Assembly (NCBI GenBank): GCA_041530395.1
Contig: CP136945.1
Coordinates: forward strand, 1,922,001-1,986,000
Length of the DNA: 64,000 bases
Source of the DNA: Thermosynechococcaceae cyanobacterium Okahandja
GTDB taxonomy: Bacteria > Cyanobacteriota > Cyanobacteriia > Thermosynechococcales > Thermosynechococcaceae
Direction: 5' to 3'
In this document: one piece after another, positions 9,460 to 21,209 of the stretch
How positions within the stretch are numbered: the stretch's first letter is position 1
Layout: the number at the start of each line of letters is the position of its first letter
Program-made: the position numbers and the translations under genes
The notes under the pieces: generated by a model
Seen by the model: only the letters and a program-made list of their open reading frames with translations
Told to the model about the DNA's origin: nothing
The model's database searches: none

Positions 9460-10395
9460 CTAAAGAGCCGAGGAACCTTCGGAGACCCCCACCAAGGGCA
9501 GAGAGGTAGTCACCAAATGAGACGGGACAGCCGGTGTGGTGGGTTGATGCAGGCGGATAAGCTGTGCAAGGGTCTCCTTAAGCTGCGTGCGGGGCACAAT
9601 GACATCGACAAACCCACACTTTTGCACAAATTCAGCAGTTTGGAAGTCATCGGGTAATTTTTCCCGCAAGGTCTGTTCAATGACGCGCCGCCCGGCAAAG
9701 GCAATGGTGGCTTTAGGCTCAGCAAGGATAATATCCCCGAGCATGGCAAAGCTGGCGGTGACCCCCCCTGCGGTTGGATGGGTCAGCACCGGAATGTAGA
9801 GCAAGCCCGCTGCCCGATGACGCTCAAGGGCAGCCGCCGTTTTCGCCATTTGAACAAGGCTGAGCATCCCTTCTTGCATCCGTGCCCCACCCGAGGCGCA
9901 CACCAGCACGAGGGGGATGTGCTCCCACGTGGCTCGCTCAATCAGGCGGGTAATTTTTTCACCCACCACGCTCCCCATGCTGCCGCCCATAAAGGCAAAG
10001 TCCATGACCCCGAGAGCCACAGGGAGGCCGTTAAGTTGCCCTAGGCCGGTTTGCACCGCATCCTTTAACCCCGTTTTTTCTTGGTATTCCCGCAGGCGAT
10101 CGCTGTAGGGTTTACGATCCTTGAACTGGAGCGGATCGCAACTCACTAACTGCTCATCGAGGGGTCGCCACGTTTGGGCATCAATTAACTGCTGAATACG
10201 CTCATGGCTACTGACGCGGTGGTGATGGCCGCACTCCGGACAAACTAACTGATGGCTATGGAGGTCCTTGCTGTAGATCATGACACCACAGGCTTCGCAC
10301 TTGGTCCAGAGGCCATCGGCAATCTCCCGTTCCTGTTGCATGGGCGTGAGGGCAGGTTCTTTACGGCGATTGGCAAACCAGTCAAATAAAGACAT
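9460..10395 (-). CDS. accD: acetyl-CoA carboxylase carboxyltransferase subunit beta
   Basis: A 311-residue beta subunit that with AccA transfers the carboxyl group from biotin to acetyl-CoA, the committed step of fatty acid synthesis. A four-cysteine zinc ribbon lies at Cys33, Cys36, Cys52 and Cys55 (CEAC...CPEC), followed by the crotonase-fold domain with [11 protein letters not shown] and [16 protein letters not shown]. The C-terminal ~25 residues are low-complexity. It stands alone on the minus strand. Confidence 0.97.
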   Translation of the reverse strand: MSLFDWFANRRKEPALTPMQQEREIADGLWTKCEACGVMIYSKDLHSHQLVCPECGHHHRVSSHERIQQLIDAQTWRPLDEQLVSCDPLQFKDRKPYSDRLREYQEKTGLKDAVQTGLGQLNGLPVALGVMDFAFMGGSMGSVVGEKITRLIERATWEHIPLVLVCASGGARMQEGMLSLVQMAKTAAALERHRAAGLLYIPVLTHPTAGGVTASFAMLGDIILAEPKATIAFAGRRVIEQTLREKLPDDFQTAEFVQKCGFVDVIVPRTQLKETLAQLIRLHQPTTPAVPSHLVTTSLPLVGVSEGSSAL

Positions 10396-10729
10396 TGTTG
10401 AATAGTCCCTCTAAACTTAACAGCAAATCGTTTTTATAGAGACCCGCTCCTGCCATACACCCTAGGGGTGGCACAGCCCTGTGGCTCGAGCTTGGCACGG
10501 AAACAGGCATGCATACATTTACAGTTGTATTGAAGTGTCCTTTAAGGCTCCTCAACGGGCAACGGCTAAGAATAATTACTTATCATCCCACTTTGTTGCA
10601 ATTTTGCAATATATCGCACAAATGGAAAAATTTATGCAGGTTGACAGGGGGCGGCAACCGCCCAAGGGAGGAAGTCTGGTGCCACAATAGAGAAAGTCGT
10701 AGTTTGAAGCGTTGCAGTAGGTTACGTTC
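10396..10729. promoter_or_regulatory. 334-bp divergent spacer between accD and rseP
   Basis: No gene is supported here. As the spacer lies between divergent genes it should contain the accD promoter (left) and the rseP promoter (right). Visible structure includes an A/T-rich segment with two adjacent copies of the palindrome ttgcaa (10596-10609). A short G/C hairpin gggcgg-caa-ccgccc (10649-10663), preceded by ttgaca, lies in what could be the rseP leader. None of these can be tied to a known regulator. Confidence 0.35.
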
Positions 10730-11836
10730 ATGTCGATGGTTGCAGTGGCGGTGGCGATCGCCATCCTCGGAGTCTTAATTTTCGTGCACGAGTTGGGGCA
10801 TTTTCTGGCTGCCCGCAGTCAGGGGATTCACGTCAACCGCTTTTCCATCGGCTTTGGCCCCATCCTTTGGAAATACCAAGGTTCAGAAACCGAGTATGCC
10901 CTACGGCTTATTCCCTTGGGCGGCTATGTTGGTTTTCCCGACGACGACCCCAATGGTATGATTCCAGCAACCGACCCCGACCTGCTCAGTAATCGACCGA
11001 TTCTTGACCGCGCCATCGTGATCAGCGCGGGGGTTATTGCCAATCTACTCTTTGCCTACCTCCTATTTCTGGTGCAACTGGGGGTCATGGGGGTCACCCA
11101 CACCACCTATTACGACGGCGTACTGGTGCCCGCCCTTGTGCCGGAAAGCAGCTTGGTGGCCACCAAAGCAGGCATTCAGCCCGGAGATCTTATCCTCGCA
11201 GTCGATGGAGAACCCCTAACCGCTAGCGCCAACAGCCTGCCCAAGCTGATGAAGGCCATTCAGCACCATCCGAACCAACCCTTAACCCTAGAAATTCAGC
11301 GCCAAGGTAGCGTTCAACAGATTACCCTCACCCCTGAAGTCAACGCCGATGGCCAAGCCCGCATTGGCGTTCAACTAGCCCCCCATGCCGATGTGCGGCG
11401 CGAACGAACGTGGAACCCCATCACCCTTGCCACAGCAGCGGCCAGTGAATTCCAAAACGTGATTATCCTAACGCTTGATGGCTTCCGCGAACTCTTCCAA
11501 CACTTTGACCAAGCGGCGCAACAAGTCTCTGGACCGGTGGCGATCGTGGCCATGGGAGCCGATATTGCCCGCTCCAATGCCGAACAGTTATTTACCTTCA
11601 CTGCCCTGATTAGCATTAACTTGGCCATTATTAACATCCTGCCCTTACCCGCCCTAGATGGGGGCCAACTGTTGTTTTTGCTCATTGAAGCCCTGCGCGG
11701 TCGTCCCTTACCCAATCGCATTCAGGAAGGGGTAATGCAAACGGGTCTCGTGTTACTGTTGGGGCTGGGCATGGTACTCATGGTCCGCGATACCGTGAAC
11801 CTCGCCGGCCTCGCTTGGGTGCAACAACTCTTTTAA
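10730..11836 (+). CDS. rseP: RIP zinc metalloprotease (site-2 protease, M50 family)
   Basis: A 368-residue membrane protease. The zinc motif HELGH is at residues 20-24 inside the first transmembrane helix, and the third zinc ligand lies in the conserved NILPLPALDGG near residues 304-314. A PDZ domain occupies roughly residues 125-210, with the ligand groove around AGIQPGDLILAVDG. Family members cut transmembrane substrates such as anti-sigma factors; the substrate here is unknown. ATG at 10730 and ATG at 10736 are both possible starts. nth follows 14 bases downstream. Confidence 0.92.
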   Translation: MSMVAVAVAIAILGVLIFVHELGHFLAARSQGIHVNRFSIGFGPILWKYQGSETEYALRLIPLGGYVGFPDDDPNGMIPATDPDLLSNRPILDRAIVISAGVIANLLFAYLLFLVQLGVMGVTHTTYYDGVLVPALVPESSLVATKAGIQPGDLILAVDGEPLTASANSLPKLMKAIQHHPNQPLTLEIQRQGSVQQITLTPEVNADGQARIGVQLAPHADVRRERTWNPITLATAAASEFQNVIILTLDGFRELFQHFDQAAQQVSGPVAIVAMGADIARSNAEQLFTFTALISINLAIINILPLPALDGGQLLFLLIEALRGRPLPNRIQEGVMQTGLVLLLGLGMVLMVRDTVNLAGLAWVQQLF

Positions 11837-11850
11837 GGCCACACTCGCAG

Positions 11851-12546
11851 ATGGCTATTACCCGCCGCCTTTCCGCCAAGCAACAGCGGGCACTGGAAAT
11901 TCTCACCCGCCTGAAGCGCCTTTACCCCAATGCCACCTGTAGTCTTCACTTCGAGACACCGGTGCAGTTACTGGTGGCCACCATTCTCTCAGCCCAGTGC
12001 ACCGATGAGCGGGTGAACCAAGTCACGCCCGCCCTCTTTGAGCGCTTCCCCGATGCCCTTGCCTTTGCCCAAGCCGATGTTGCGGAGCTCGAGCAGTACA
12101 TCAAATCCACGGGCTTTTACCGCAATAAAGCGCGGCACATTCAAGGGGCGTGCCGCCGCATTGTCGAGGTCTATGGCGGCCAAGTCCCCAAAGTCATGGA
12201 AGATTTGCTCTCACTGCCGGGGGTTGCCCGCAAAACCGCCAATGTAGTTCTTGCCCACGGCTTTGGCATTTTAGGTGGGGTTACCGTGGACACCCATGTC
12301 AAACGGCTCTCACGGCGCTTTGGCCTCACAAAAGAAATCGATCCGGTGAAAATTGAGCGGGATCTGATGCGTCTGGTGCCCCAACCGGACTGGGAGAACT
12401 GGTCTATTCGCCTGATTTACCATGGCCGCGCGGTGTGCCACGCCCGTCAACCCCAGTGCGACGGCTGTGAGCTAGTGGATTTGTGTGCCACCGGCAAAGA
12501 CTTGCTGCGGGGGCAGCGAGACCCCCGCCGTGAACGTACTAGCTAA
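11851..12546 (+). CDS. nth: endonuclease III
   Basis: A 231-residue base-excision repair glycosylase/AP lyase that removes oxidised pyrimidines. The helix-hairpin-helix LPGVARKTANVV contains the catalytic Lys, and VDTHVKRLS contains the catalytic Asp. The C-terminal iron-sulfur cluster loop is C-x6-C-x2-C-x5-C (CHARQPQCDGCELVDLC). The ATG at 11851 gives the usual N-terminus; the frame is open further upstream inside rseP, but that would add a non-family tail. The 3' end overlaps the convergent DUF5132-like gene by 8 bases. Confidence 0.95.
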   Translation: MAITRRLSAKQQRALEILTRLKRLYPNATCSLHFETPVQLLVATILSAQCTDERVNQVTPALFERFPDALAFAQADVAELEQYIKSTGFYRNKARHIQGACRRIVEVYGGQVPKVMEDLLSLPGVARKTANVVLAHGFGILGGVTVDTHVKRLSRRFGLTKEIDPVKIERDLMRLVPQPDWENWSIRLIYHGRAVCHARQPQCDGCELVDLCATGKDLLRGQRDPRRERTS

Positions 12547-12850
12547 TGGTGACTTCCCGTGGCTCTTCAGGGTCAGCAGCATTTGCTTTTTGCTCTACCA
12601 TTTCTGCGCGCACTTCCGCCACCAGATCTTGAAAAGACTCACTGGCTTCTGCCACAGCAGTTTGGGCTTTCTCATAGGTCTCAAATGCCCACATCAGGCC
12701 GGACTTGGCAGCATTACGAGCCTGTTCGGTGAGGTTATGGCCGGTCATTGAATCCACAGCGCCGACCACAGGGGCAACGGCTACAGCGCCCACCCCCAAC
12801 GCAAGGACGGTCAGTGGCTCCAAACCAAGCAAAAGGGCTTCAAACTCCAT
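12539..12850 (-). CDS. small membrane-associated protein, DUF5132-like
   Basis: A 103-residue protein starting MEFEALLLGL. A hydrophobic stretch at about residues 12-32 (PLTVLALGVGAVAVAPVVGAV) is followed by a helical amphipathic region and an acidic tail with coiled-coil character. The layout matches small cyanobacterial DUF5132-type proteins, whose function is unknown. ATG 12850 is preferred; an upstream in-frame start at 12895 would add a cysteine-rich segment that looks non-coding. The gene is convergent with nth and overlaps it by 8 bases. Confidence 0.65.
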   Translation of the reverse strand: MEFEALLLGLEPLTVLALGVGAVAVAPVVGAVDSMTGHNLTEQARNAAKSGLMWAFETYEKAQTAVAEASESFQDLVAEVRAEMVEQKANAADPEEPREVTIS

Positions 12851-13016
12851 GCTGCGGCATCCTCCAAAAGCAGTGTAAAGGGAAGAACATCGCACCCATC
12901 ATAGCAAACCTGCACGCGGTGCAATGGTTCCTATGGGTTAATCGTGGGACTGTCCCAGTTATGCAATGCTGCGAGACTGTTTGAGCGAGTCGCTGGCAGG
13001 AGGTGCCCCCATCAGG

Positions 13017-14012
13017 TTATGCTGACGGCTCGAGATAGCTGCCCATGAGATACAACAAGGCCATCCGCACCGCTACGCCGCTGGTGACCTGTTGGTTCAC
13101 TAGGCTAAATTGGGCATCGTCCAATAGGGCAGAACTGAGTTCTACGCCGCGGTTGACCGGGCCGGGGTGCAGAACCCGCACATGGGGCTGACACAGCCGC
13201 AGCCGTTCGTGGGTAATGCCAAACTGCTGGTGGTACTCCCGCAAACTGGGAATCAGATGCTGATCCATCCGCTCCCGCTGTAGGCGTAGGGTCATGACCA
13301 CATCCGCATGGATCAACGCTGGCTCAAGTTGCCAGTGCAGGGTTACGCCGTAGTCGCCAAACTCTGAGGGCAACAGTGTCGGCGGACCGGCAAGATGCAC
13401 ATCGGCACCGGCGGCTTTGAGGCTGTAGAGGTTGGAACGCGCCACCCGAGAATGGCGAATATCGCCGACGATGGCAATTTTCTTTCCCTGCAAAAGTGCA
13501 CAGCGGGGATGGCGGGGGTTGTAGAGTTGGCAGAGGGTAAACAAGTCGAGGAGGGCTTGGGAGGGGTGCTCATGCAGACCATCCCCGGCATTGAGGACGG
13601 CCACCCGAGTGCCAAGGCGATCCATTTCCGCCGCAATGGTGTGGGGCACCCCCGACTGTTGGTGGCGAATTACCATAAATTCTGCCCCCATGGCCCAGAG
13701 GGTTTTGGCGGTATCTAGAATGGTTTCCCCTTTACTGAGGGCAGAGGTGCCGGGGGCAAAGTTAAGAATGTCGGCGGAGAGGCGCTTGGCCGCTAGTTCA
13801 AAGCTGTTGCGGGTGCGGGTGGAGCTTTCAAAAAAGAGGTTGGCCACGACCCTTGCTTGCAGGGTTGGCACTTTTTTGGTGCGGCGGTTGAGTACTTCCT
13901 GAAAGCTGGCGGCGGTTTGCAGGACAATATCGAGTTCGGCGGCGCTAAAGTCCTGTAGGGAAAGCACATGACGGCGGTGCCATTGGGGGGGCGACTGGAG
14001 GGATGCGGTCAT
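13017..14012 (-). CDS. pyrB: aspartate carbamoyltransferase catalytic subunit
   Basis: A 331-residue enzyme that condenses carbamoyl phosphate and aspartate, the second step of pyrimidine synthesis. The carbamoyl-phosphate motif [10 protein letters not shown] starts at residue 63, and [22 protein letters not shown] and [10 protein letters not shown] are all present. No regulatory subunit gene (pyrI) is adjacent. The start overlaps the stop of the upstream phosphoribosyltransferase gene by 4 bases, so the two are probably translationally coupled. Confidence 0.96.
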   Translation of the reverse strand: MTASLQSPPQWHRRHVLSLQDFSAAELDIVLQTAASFQEVLNRRTKKVPTLQARVVANLFFESSTRTRNSFELAAKRLSADILNFAPGTSALSKGETILDTAKTLWAMGAEFMVIRHQQSGVPHTIAAEMDRLGTRVAVLNAGDGLHEHPSQALLDLFTLCQLYNPRHPRCALLQGKKIAIVGDIRHSRVARSNLYSLKAAGADVHLAGPPTLLPSEFGDYGVTLHWQLEPALIHADVVMTLRLQRERMDQHLIPSLREYHQQFGITHERLRLCQPHVRVLHPGPVNRGVELSSALLDDAQFSLVNQQVTSGVAVRMALLYLMGSYLEPSA

Positions 14013-14527
14013 GGACAGTGGCTCACGGTTGCGGCTAAGTCAGTAACACTTAACTGTTCGTAGCGTTCAAAGGGTTGATGAATCCACGGGTTTTCGGGTA
14101 GGTAGTGGACGTAGTAATCGGGGGTGATGCAGGAGGCGGCTTTGTACCACAGCACGGCGGTGCGAACGTCTTTGATCACACCCCCATACTTGGCCTCTAG
14201 CCAGTAGCGGGTTTGTTGCAGTGACAAACCGGAGTCCACGAGGTCATCCACCAAAAGAACATGGCTGCCAAGGGTGGCGGTGGTCATGGTTAGGTCTTGG
14301 GCAATGGTAATGTGGCCGCGCTCTTGGTTATTGATGCCGCCGTAGGAGGACACGGCCAAGATGGCTAGGGGTTGGCGAAAGAGGCGGCTGAGAATATCGC
14401 CCACTCGTAGTCCCCCCTTGGCAAGGCAAAGAATTTGGTTGAACTGCCAGCCCGATTGATGGATGCGAATGGCCAACTGTTCAATGGTGCGGTGGTACTC
14501 GTCCCAGTTGATGTAGAGGTCTGCCAT
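14009..14527 (-). CDS. phosphoribosyltransferase (Gpt/xanthine-guanine type)
   Basis: A 172-residue type I PRTase. The PRPP loop is [13 protein letters not shown] at about residues 90-102, and an N-terminal [16 protein letters not shown] provides the PPi-binding loop. The overall length and the WIHQPFE segment fit the hypoxanthine/xanthine-guanine PRTase group used for purine salvage, but the base specificity cannot be read. It overlaps pyrB by 4 bases, placing a salvage-type PRTase in a pyrimidine operon, and ends 5 bases from the phytoene synthase stop on the same strand. Confidence 0.8.
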   Translation of the reverse strand: MADLYINWDEYHRTIEQLAIRIHQSGWQFNQILCLAKGGLRVGDILSRLFRQPLAILAVSSYGGINNQERGHITIAQDLTMTTATLGSHVLLVDDLVDSGLSLQQTRYWLEAKYGGVIKDVRTAVLWYKAASCITPDYYVHYLPENPWIHQPFERYEQLSVTDLAATVSHCP

Positions 14528-14532
14528 ACCCC

Positions 14533-16885
<2,353 letters not shown>

Positions 16886-17055
16886 CTACTGTTCCCTAGC
16901 CCGGTGTCGGGACGATTGTGGAAAACTTTTCATTATTATATTTACAAAACGTTACGCGGGGGCGGCTATCCCTGAAATTCCTGCGCTTGAGTCTAGGCCG
17001 TTAGAATCATAAGTGGAGATGCCCTCACGGAATTAACACAGCAAGAATAAGGTTC

Positions 17056-18300
17056 ATGGTTCGTTCCTCTCTTCCCTTAGACACGGTGGCTCCTGCCACT
17101 CCCCTCCAATTACCCGCGGTGGATGTGGCGATTGTGGGGGCAGGTATTGTGGGTCTGAGCCTCGCCTGTGCCCTGTGCCAGAGTGACCTTAGGGTTGCCC
17201 TGATTGAAGCGGTGCCCACGTCAGGAGCGATCGCCAAAGGACAGGCCTACGCCCTGCATCAAGTCTCGCGCCGGTTTTTTAGTGAGATTGGGGTATGGGA
17301 TGCCCTCGCACCACGGATTCAGCCCTTTGAGCAGGTACAACTTTCTGATGGCCGCTTTGGCCAAACCGTGCTGTTCCAACCGCAGGACTTAGGCACAGCG
17401 GTCATTGGCTACGTGGCCGAGCATGGGGTGCTCCTAGACGCCCTGCAAGCGGCTCTGCAAGAGGCCACGAATGTCACCCTCTATTGCCCATGGCGGGTGA
17501 TAGAAAGCCACGGGGGCAAAGAGGTTGCCCAGCTAACCCTCGTCAGTGGCGATCCGGAGCGGCCACAGGTGGCTCACCTCAAAGCGCGCTTAGTTGTCGC
17601 TGCCGATGGGGGTAAATCGCCGCTGCGGCAGCAAATGGGCGTAAAACCACGGGGCTGGCATTATCCTCAGTCCTGTGTGGTGGCCACTTTACAGGTGGCG
17701 CATCCCGAGCCGGTGCTGGCCTACGAACGCTTTTGGCCCACAGGCCCGATGGGGGTCTTGCCCCTGCCGGGCGATCGCTACCGGGTTGTGTGGACGCTGC
17801 CCCACGAGATGGCCACTGCCGTGCTGGCTCTGGAGGATCAGGCGTTTTTAGAGCGGTTGCGCCCCCACCTTGACCCCAAAATGGCGCCGATTACGGGTGT
17901 CAGTGAACGCTTTCTGTTTCCGACCCAACTGATGCAGGTCAACACCTACGTGGGCGATCGCTGTGTGGTTATTGGCGATGCGGCTCACCGCTGCCATCCG
18001 GTGGGGGGGCAAGGCCTTAACTTGGGTTTACGGGATGTGTGGACCCTCGCCACCCTATTACGGGCTAGCCCGGCAGCAGAGATTGGCAACCCTCAGCAAC
18101 TGCAACAGTTTCAGCGACGGCGATATTGGCAAAATAGCCTTACTCTGGCATTTACCGACCTCCTCAACCGTCTTTTTTCTAATCAGTGGCTGCCCCTTGT
18201 TCTGCTGCGGCGGGGTGGTCTTTTAGCGTTGCGATCGGTGCCCTTGCTGCGGCAAGGAGTCCTGCGGTTTATGGCAGGGGTGCTGTTCCCCCTACCTTAA
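17056..18300 (+). CDS. FAD-dependent monooxygenase, UbiH/Coq6 family
   Basis: A 414-residue flavoprotein hydroxylase. The Rossmann motif VAIVGAGIVGLSLACAL is at about residues 24-40, and the second FAD motif GDAAHRCHPVGGQGLNLGLRD is at about residues 309-329. The intermediate VVAADGGKSPLRQ is the DG motif. Family members hydroxylate quinone-ring precursors; in a cyanobacterium the substrate might be a plastoquinone-related compound, but this is inference. It is read divergently from crtP and converges on the ABC transporter with a 9-bp gap. Confidence 0.85.
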   Translation: MVRSSLPLDTVAPATPLQLPAVDVAIVGAGIVGLSLACALCQSDLRVALIEAVPTSGAIAKGQAYALHQVSRRFFSEIGVWDALAPRIQPFEQVQLSDGRFGQTVLFQPQDLGTAVIGYVAEHGVLLDALQAALQEATNVTLYCPWRVIESHGGKEVAQLTLVSGDPERPQVAHLKARLVVAADGGKSPLRQQMGVKPRGWHYPQSCVVATLQVAHPEPVLAYERFWPTGPMGVLPLPGDRYRVVWTLPHEMATAVLALEDQAFLERLRPHLDPKMAPITGVSERFLFPTQLMQVNTYVGDRCVVIGDAAHRCHPVGGQGLNLGLRDVWTLATLLRASPAAEIGNPQQLQQFQRRRYWQNSLTLAFTDLLNRLFSNQWLPLVLLRRGGLLALRSVPLLRQGVLRFMAGVLFPLP

Positions 18301-18309
18301 AGGGACGGC

Positions 18310-20085
18310 CTAATTGCCCTCCGATTGCAGCGTGGCCTCCACTTGGTACTGCTCCCAGAGGGACTGGTAAAGCCCCCCCATGGCGATGAGTTCACTGTGG
18401 CTCCCCTGCTGGACAATGCGTCCCTGATCCATGACCAGAATGCGATCGCAGGTGGCGGCGGCGGCCAATTGATGAGAGATAAACAGCACCGTTTGGCGGT
18501 GGTCATGTAAGACCCCCAGAATTTGACTGGCGGTTTGATTATCTACACTGGCAAGAGCATCGTCAAGCACCAGAATTGGCGCATCCACCAACAGGGCACG
18601 GGCAAGGGCGGTGCGCTGCCGCTGACCCCCCGAGAGGGTAATGCCCCGCTCCCCCACAAGGGTCTCGTACTGCTTAGGAAAGTTGAGAATTTCGTGGTGA
18701 ATTTGCGCTTGGCTGGCGGCAGCAATCACTTTTAGGTCGCTGGCCTCCGGTTCGCCGTAGCGGATGTTGTTCTTAATCGTGGTGCTAAATAAAAAGCTTT
18801 CTTGGGGCACGTAGGCGATCGCGCCCCGTAGATCCGCTAAGCGTAACCGCGTAATATCAATGCCATCGAGGAAAATCTGGTTCGGGCCGATCTCCAACAG
18901 GCGGGGCAGTGCGCTGGCCAGTGTGGATTTGCCACAGCCAATGGGGCCAACAATGGCCACCATCTCTCCCGGCTGAATCTCAAACGTGAGCCGATCCAAC
19001 ACTGGGCTGCGGCGGTTGGGATAGGTGTAGCTGAGGTCTTGAAAGCGCAGGTGCCCTTTGACCTGCTGCCGCGGTAGCGCTACCGCATCGGGGGCATCTT
19101 GGATGCGGGGTTCCACACTCAGAATGGCTTCCACCCGATCGATACTCACTTCACCCCGCTGGTAGGTGGTAATGGTAAAGCCTAGCAGAGCGGTGGGAAA
19201 AATCAGCCGTTCAATATACAGCAATAGGGCAACAAAATCCCCTACCTGAATGGTGTTGTCGGCAATCATGCGACTGCCAAACCAGAGCAAAATCAGGAGG
19301 CTAAAGCTGACCATGCCCCCCAGTAGCGGAAAGAGGATATTCCGGGTTTTGGCCAAGACTAAGTTATTGACGAGTAGCTCCGAGTTGAGGCGATCAAATT
19401 GGCGTTGCTCGTTGGCTTCTTGGCCGTAGATTTTAATGAGGGCAATGCCACTCATGTCCTCTTGAATCAGATCACTGAGATCCGAGAGGCTCTGTTGCAC
19501 CTCCAGTTGCTCGGCTCGCAGGCGATCGCTAAAACTTTGGACAATGAATAACACCGCCGGATAGACCGCGATCGCCCCCAAACTCAACCCCGGATGAATC
19601 GCCAGCATCACCGGCAGCGTAAAGCCGTAGGCAAAAAGAGTATTCACTGCACTCAGGAGCGCAAACCCCACTAAGCGGCGGATATTATCCACATCGCTTG
19701 TGGCACGGTTAATCAGATCTCCGGCGGTATTTTCGGCAAAGTAACTGGGTTCTAGGCGCAGCAGGTGCTCAAAAATACGTTGCTTCAGGTCAAACTCCAC
19801 TAGGCGCCCCGCCCCAAACAGCCACAACCGCGAGGCCATGCGAATCAGCCACATCAAGGAGGCCAAACCAATCAACAGCAGCGCGTAGAACACCACCCGC
19901 TGAAACTGAAATTGATCCTGTAGCTCGTCAATGGCGGTGCCAATCAGCAGCGGCAAATAGGTACCGAGGAGGTTCACCACCAACAGCGCAATCACCCCCG
20001 CCCAGATCTTTGTTTGGTGGGGGCGTAGGTAGTGTAGGAGGCGGCGGAAGCGGCTAGAGCGACCAGACTTAGGGGCAGCAATCAT
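18310..20085 (-). CDS. ABC exporter (fused membrane and ATPase domains)
   Basis: A 591-residue half-transporter of the MdlB/MsbA type. Six transmembrane helices occupy about residues 20-310. The C-terminal ATPase has Walker A GPIGCGKST, the Q-loop in YVPQESFLF, signature LSGGQRQR, Walker B ILVLDDALASVD and the switch His in FISHQL. It would act as a homodimer exporter or with another half-transporter; the cargo is unknown. It lies 29 bases downstream of a small conserved gene on the same strand, so they may share a transcript. Confidence 0.9.
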   Translation of the reverse strand: MIAAPKSGRSSRFRRLLHYLRPHQTKIWAGVIALLVVNLLGTYLPLLIGTAIDELQDQFQFQRVVFYALLLIGLASLMWLIRMASRLWLFGAGRLVEFDLKQRIFEHLLRLEPSYFAENTAGDLINRATSDVDNIRRLVGFALLSAVNTLFAYGFTLPVMLAIHPGLSLGAIAVYPAVLFIVQSFSDRLRAEQLEVQQSLSDLSDLIQEDMSGIALIKIYGQEANEQRQFDRLNSELLVNNLVLAKTRNILFPLLGGMVSFSLLILLWFGSRMIADNTIQVGDFVALLLYIERLIFPTALLGFTITTYQRGEVSIDRVEAILSVEPRIQDAPDAVALPRQQVKGHLRFQDLSYTYPNRRSPVLDRLTFEIQPGEMVAIVGPIGCGKSTLASALPRLLEIGPNQIFLDGIDITRLRLADLRGAIAYVPQESFLFSTTIKNNIRYGEPEASDLKVIAAASQAQIHHEILNFPKQYETLVGERGITLSGGQRQRTALARALLVDAPILVLDDALASVDNQTASQILGVLHDHRQTVLFISHQLAAAATCDRILVMDQGRIVQQGSHSELIAMGGLYQSLWEQYQVEATLQSEGN

Positions 20086-20114
20086 AAAAAAACAGTAAAA
20101 AATGGCTCAGTAGC

Positions 20115-20459
20115 CTAGGAGCTTTGCAGGAACTGATTGACATCCTCGATCAAACGACTGAGTTCGGCCTCCGTCGTCAGACGAATGGACTCATCCCGCA
20201 CCGTTAAGAGCACCTTGGCAGCGTAGGGGTTGGGCCAAATATTGGGGTTACAAAACACTTCGCAAAAGACCTCACCAACGTGTTGGTATTCCATAACGGG
20301 TTGGGCACTCACCGGACTACCGCTGGCCTTGGCGGCGGCGATCGCCCGCATACCGTCCATCAGATCGTTAATGGCCACCCGCAGGGACTGAGCCGCCTCG
20401 TGGGAAAAGCAAAACGACACCGACCCCTCTACTAGATTAATGCGAATCCGGTTACTCAT
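20115..20459 (-). CDS. conserved small protein of unknown function
   Basis: A 114-residue soluble protein that I do not recognise. It begins MSNRIRINLVEGSVSF, has a helical middle (SLRVAINDLMDGMRAIAAAK) and ends with a helix rich in Glu/Leu (LTTEAELSRLIEDVNQFL). Its coding quality is good and it is spaced tightly before the ABC exporter. ATG 20459 is preferred over an in-frame start three codons upstream because the extra residues look unlike the rest. No signal peptide or membrane segment is seen. Confidence 0.65.
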   Translation of the reverse strand: MSNRIRINLVEGSVSFCFSHEAAQSLRVAINDLMDGMRAIAAAKASGSPVSAQPVMEYQHVGEVFCEVFCNPNIWPNPYAAKVLLTVRDESIRLTTEAELSRLIEDVNQFLQSS

Positions 20460-20566
20460 GGATACCACCTCTACACAGGGAGTTTATCGTTAATATGCCA
20501 AACAACGCTGATTCTTCCGGCTGTATTCTAGCCTGTGCAGTAGGGTGGTTTGCGCCATATTAGCCG

Positions 20567-21043
20567 TCACGAAGGGAGAAGTTCAGGCGCAACTTGGCTC
20601 AAATAGTTCTGGAACACGTGATGAGCCGTTTTATGTTCCCCTGCGGGGGTTAGGTTGGCCAGCCACCAGAGGGGACGGCTTTGATAACAGCGGGGCTGGT
20701 CAGTGGCAATCAAACGGCTGAGGTGCTCACAATTCCAGCCTAAAAAATTGTACTCCCAATCGGCAAAAACCCATAGAGCGTGCTTTAGCCGTCCGATTGT
20801 TTTGGCGGGGGGCAGGGCTATCTCCCCCAGACCAGTCACAACGCTGGCGCTTGGCCGCTCAAACGGACATCGCCGCTGGCCGGTATCAAAAATAGCAATG
20901 TCAGACAAGCCAATGCCGTAGTGCCAGACCGGATCCCAAGGATTTTGCCAACACAGGAGCCGGCCATACTTAGGACTAGCGGGATTGCTGAGGGCATCAA
21001 TGGCCGCGATATGTTGTTGAATCTCTTGCTCAGATAAGCCCAT
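20567..21043 (-). CDS. LRAT/NlpC-P60-like cysteine hydrolase-fold protein
   Basis: A 158-residue protein. The pair HYGIGLSD (about residues 41-48) and GWNCEHLSRLIATD (about 102-115) reproduces the permuted papain-like LRAT arrangement, in which a His followed later by N-C-E-H supplies the catalytic His and Cys. LRAT-like proteins are acyltransferases or phospholipases, but bacterial members are largely uncharacterised, so a substrate is not proposed. It is a lone minus-strand gene upstream of the ABC cluster. Confidence 0.65.
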   Translation of the reverse strand: MGLSEQEIQQHIAAIDALSNPASPKYGRLLCWQNPWDPVWHYGIGLSDIAIFDTGQRRCPFERPSASVVTGLGEIALPPAKTIGRLKHALWVFADWEYNFLGWNCEHLSRLIATDQPRCYQSRPLWWLANLTPAGEHKTAHHVFQNYLSQVAPELLPS

Positions 21044-21209
21044 ACTGACCCCTGTGAATTTGGCTTGGCAGCACCGCTATTTTAATTATGGATGGCGGAG
21101 TGGGGTGACAAAATTTGCTCTAGTTGTGGGAAAGTGGTTAGGATGTCCTTGGGTGTCAGAATTCATGCCTGTTCCTAGGATGGGTCTGTGGCAGAGGGAG
21201 CCATAAACC

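Noticed and set aside
10641-10690. Resemblance of gaggaagtctggtgcc in the rseP leader to the P4 region of RNase P RNA
   Set aside because: The rest of the RNA (helices P1-P3, P10 and the second conserved half) is absent and the spacer is too short.
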